This document shows, piece after piece, positions 61,763-64,000 of a stretch of 64,000 nucleotides of DNA; positions within the stretch are counted from its first letter, which is position 1, and the number at the start of each line of letters is the position of its first letter. The position numbers and the translations under genes are program-made. This DNA comes from Tepidanaerobacter sp. EBM-38 (lineage in GTDB: Bacteria > Bacillota > Thermosediminibacteria > Thermosediminibacterales > Tepidanaerobacteraceae), in assembly GCA_001896545.1 (NCBI GenBank), contig MPOT01000055.1, positions 1 through 64,000 of the forward strand, in the 5' to 3' direction. Below the pieces are notes generated by a model. It ran no database searches. It had not been told where the DNA came from and saw only the letters and a list, made by a program, of their open reading frames with translations.

Positions 61763-63928
61763 TTATTGGTTCATAACCCTTCGTATATTATATATTCCGT
61801 TAATCTTTTTTATCTTTTGCATTACATTTTCTAAATGCTGTTTATTATTAATCTCTAAAATTAAATCTATAATAGCTACACCATCTTTAGTAGTACGGGC
61901 ATTAATAGCATCAATATTAGTTTTCATATCACCAACTAAATTTATCACCTCAGAAAGTATACCCGGCCTGTCATAGGCCGAAGCTTGTATCTCAACAGGA
62001 TATGAGGTTTCGTCAAATCCTTCCCATTTGACATCTACAAGCCTTTCCTTGTCAAAAACACCTCTGCTGACATTTTTACAGTCCTGCCTATGAATCGATA
62101 CACCACGGCCTCGGGTAATATATCCAACGATTTTATCTCCTGGAACTGGATTACAGCATCGGGAAAATTTTACTAAAAGATTATCTATACCATCTATTTT
62201 TATACCATGATCGATTTTCTTTTTTGTCTTAAGTTTGGTATTAGATTTCTCTATTAATATCTCTGGCTTATTTAGTTTAACGCTTTTCTTGTATTCATCA
62301 AGAATCTTTTGAAGTATTTGTTTTGTCGTAACGGCCCCATAGCCAATAGCAGCAAACATGTCATCAATATTTGCAAAGCTCATGCGTTTTAGTAAATTAT
62401 TCATAAAGTCAAATTTAATTAGTTGGTAAATATCATAGCCCTGTCTATGAGCTTCTTTTTCTAGCATTTCTTTTCCACGTGCTATATTTTCATCGCGTCG
62501 TTCCTTCTTAAACCATTGCCGAATTTTATTCTTTGCTTGAGGTGATTTTACTATATTCAACCAGTCACGGCTCGGTCCGTTGCTGTGACCCGAAGTCACA
62601 ATTTCTACTATATCACCATTAGCCAGTTTATAATCCAATGGAACCATTTTACCATTCACCTTGGCTCCAATACATCTATTTCCAACATCTGTATGAATTC
62701 TGTACGCAAAATCAATAGGACAAGACCCCATCGGCAAATCTATTACATCACCTTTGGGTGTAAATACATAAACTTCATCAGTAAAAAGATCAATTTTTAA
62801 ATTCTCCATGAAGTCTTTCGCATCACGCAGTTCTCGCTGCCAATCGAGAATCTCTCTTAACCATGAAAGCTTTTGTTCAAATTCATTACTATTCTTGTCC
62901 CCTTCTTTGTATCTCCAATGAGCGGCAATTCCATACTCTGCAGTTTTATGCATTTCATATGTTCTTATTTGTATTTCTAGGGGATCTCCAGAAGAATCAA
63001 TCACAGTTGTATGAAGCGATTGATACATATTTGGCTTAGGCATAGCAATATAATCCTTAAATCTACCGGGAATGGGTTTCCATAAAGTATGGACAACCCC
63101 CAAAGCACCATAGCAGTCTTTAACAGTATTTACGATTACTCTAACAGCCGTTAAATCATAAATTTGTTCAAAGGTTTTATTTTGGTCCTTCATTTTTTTA
63201 TATATACTGTAAAAATGCTTAGGCCTTCCTTGTATCTCAGCATTAATTCCTGCAGCTGATAAACGCTCTTTAAGGATTCCAATCATTTTATTTATGTGAT
63301 TTTCTCTTTCCTGCCTCTTTTTTGCAACTTTTTCAACTAGGTCATAATAATGCTCTGGTTCAAGATACCTAAATGCTAGATCTTCTAGTTCCCATTTTAT
63401 TTTAGATATTCCTAAGCGATGAGCAAGCGGTGCAAAAATATCAATGGTTTCCATAGCCTTTTCACGCTGCTTTTCTTCAGGCATTGATTTTAAAGTCCTC
63501 ATATTATGCAGCCTATCTGCTAATTTGATTAAAATAATACGAATATCTTTTGCCATGGCAAAAAACATTTTTCTAAGATTTTCAGCTTGCTGCTCTTCTT
63601 TTGTCTTAAACTCGAGTTTGCCTAATTTTGTTACACCATCCACTAAGATGGCAATTTCAGAGCCGAAATTTCTTTCAATATCTTCTATAGTATAATCCGT
63701 ATCCTCTACCACATCATGTAACAGACTAGCAGCAATAGTGGGAATATCTAATTCTAAATCAGCCAAGATCATAGCTACACCCAGGGGGTGAGATATAAAT
63801 AGTTCACCGGAAACCCTGTGCTGTCCACTGTGTGCTTCCTTTGCAAACAAATAAGCCTTTCTTACTAAGTCGAGGTCAGCCGATGGGCTATAAGATAAAA
63901 TTTGCTTTTCCAATGAATCAAAATCCAA
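61763..63928 (-). CDS. relA: Bifunctional (p)ppGpp synthetase/hydrolase Rel
   Basis: Stringent-response enzyme of 721 residues. The hydrolase domain is active-looking: HRVSGELFISHPLGVAMIL and ASLLHDVVEDTDYT (HD). Synthetase domain: GRPKHFYSIYKKMKDQN and YDLTAVRVIVNTVKDCYGALG. Then TGS (VYVFTPKGDVIDLPMGSCPIDFAY), a zinc-finger region (SRCCNPVPGDKIVGYITRGRG) and a C-terminal ACT domain. Heads the rel-dtd-MBL operon. Its promoter lies at the window edge. Confidence 0.96.
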   Translation of the reverse strand: MDFDSLEKQILSYSPSADLDLVRKAYLFAKEAHSGQHRVSGELFISHPLGVAMILADLELDIPTIAASLLHDVVEDTDYTIEDIERNFGSEIAILVDGVTKLGKLEFKTKEEQQAENLRKMFFAMAKDIRIILIKLADRLHNMRTLKSMPEEKQREKAMETIDIFAPLAHRLGISKIKWELEDLAFRYLEPEHYYDLVEKVAKKRQERENHINKMIGILKERLSAAGINAEIQGRPKHFYSIYKKMKDQNKTFEQIYDLTAVRVIVNTVKDCYGALGVVHTLWKPIPGRFKDYIAMPKPNMYQSLHTTVIDSSGDPLEIQIRTYEMHKTAEYGIAAHWRYKEGDKNSNEFEQKLSWLREILDWQRELRDAKDFMENLKIDLFTDEVYVFTPKGDVIDLPMGSCPIDFAYRIHTDVGNRCIGAKVNGKMVPLDYKLANGDIVEIVTSGHSNGPSRDWLNIVKSPQAKNKIRQWFKKERRDENIARGKEMLEKEAHRQGYDIYQLIKFDFMNNLLKRMSFANIDDMFAAIGYGAVTTKQILQKILDEYKKSVKLNKPEILIEKSNTKLKTKKKIDHGIKIDGIDNLLVKFSRCCNPVPGDKIVGYITRGRGVSIHRQDCKNVSRGVFDKERLVDVKWEGFDETSYPVEIQASAYDRPGILSEVINLVGDMKTNIDAINARTTKDGVAIIDLILEINNKQHLENVMQKIKKINGIYNIRRVMNQ

Positions 63929-64000
63929 ATCTTGCTCCCCCCTGCCTGTTTCAATATTTTATAAGTGAAAAGACATCATACTTGTTTAAGTTCTTTCTTC

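Noticed and set aside
1..64000. CRISPR arrays, insertion sequences, tRNA or rRNA genes, prophage.
   Set aside because: None seen; no repeat-spacer array, transposase or tRNA-like cloverleaf was recognised by eye.

Overview
The window is a block of low-GC, AT-rich chromosome from an endospore-forming member of the Clostridia (Firmicutes). The evidence is the sporulation gene content (spoVAC-AD-AE, spoIIAA-AB-sigF, dacF, spoIIM, spo0A, spoIVB, spoIIIAA-AH, sigK), frequent TTG and GTG starts behind strong GGAGG sites, T-box leaders and Bacillus/Clostridium-type synteny. A complete OLE RNA/OapA locus and an acyl-CoA dehydratase activase cluster point to an anaerobe, probably a thermophile of the Thermoanaerobacterales/Thermosediminibacterales type (inference). 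Almost every gene is on the minus strand. Only a P-type ATPase and an HtrA protease are on the plus strand.

Layout by coordinate. 0.1-3.2 kb: three-gene cluster of a BadF/HgdC-type ATPase and two COG3580/COG3581-type partners. 3.3-9 kb: spoVA genes, a dodecin, an unlisted 45-residue membrane peptide, the spoIIA operon with a sigma-H-like promoter, and dacF. 9-12.5 kb: xerD, spoIIM, an EndoQ-like nuclease and nudF. 12.5-15.2 kb: a 52-nt perfect palindrome, then spo0A (sigma-H-like promoter plus 0A box) and spoIVB. 15.4-24 kb: recN, argR, nadK, a membrane-anchored PD-(D/E)XK-like protein, tlyA, oapA, OLE RNA, ispA, xseB, xseA and nusB. 24-31.8 kb: an asp23/amaP cell-envelope operon, the complete spoIIIA operon, a CD1247-type acidic protein and efp. 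31.8-39.6 kb: an Xaa-Pro peptidase and a type IV pilus operon (pilB, pilC, three prepilins, comFB, pilM, pilN, pilO).

39.8-44.5 kb: yqeG, an uninterrupted sigK, a class B PBP, mltG and queT. 44.7-47.6 kb: a manganese (yybP-ykoY) riboswitch reading into a Ca2+/Mn2+-type P-ATPase, converging on a Fur-family gene. 48-50.2 kb: serA behind a serine T-box, with the debris of a class V aminotransferase between leader and gene. 50.2-55.7 kb: DUF1292, ruvX, a ferredoxin-tailed aldo/keto reductase, ireB, alaS and rseC. 55.8-59 kb: tcdA, 6S RNA and aspS behind a T-box with an atypical 5' domain. 59-64 kb: htrA, a small HTH-like protein, a metallo-beta-lactamase-fold hydrolase, dtd and rel.

The most striking element is the 600-nt OLE RNA and its membrane partner OapA, in the conserved ispA/tlyA/nadK neighbourhood. 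This is a known but poorly understood ribonucleoprotein. I did not find a clearly unprecedented multi-gene system. The best leads for new biology are the membrane nuclease-like protein beside OLE, ComFB inside the pilus operon, the atypical aspS T-box, the decayed aminotransferase under the serine T-box, the tandem operator-like repeats at the asp23 promoter, and the small ORFs.
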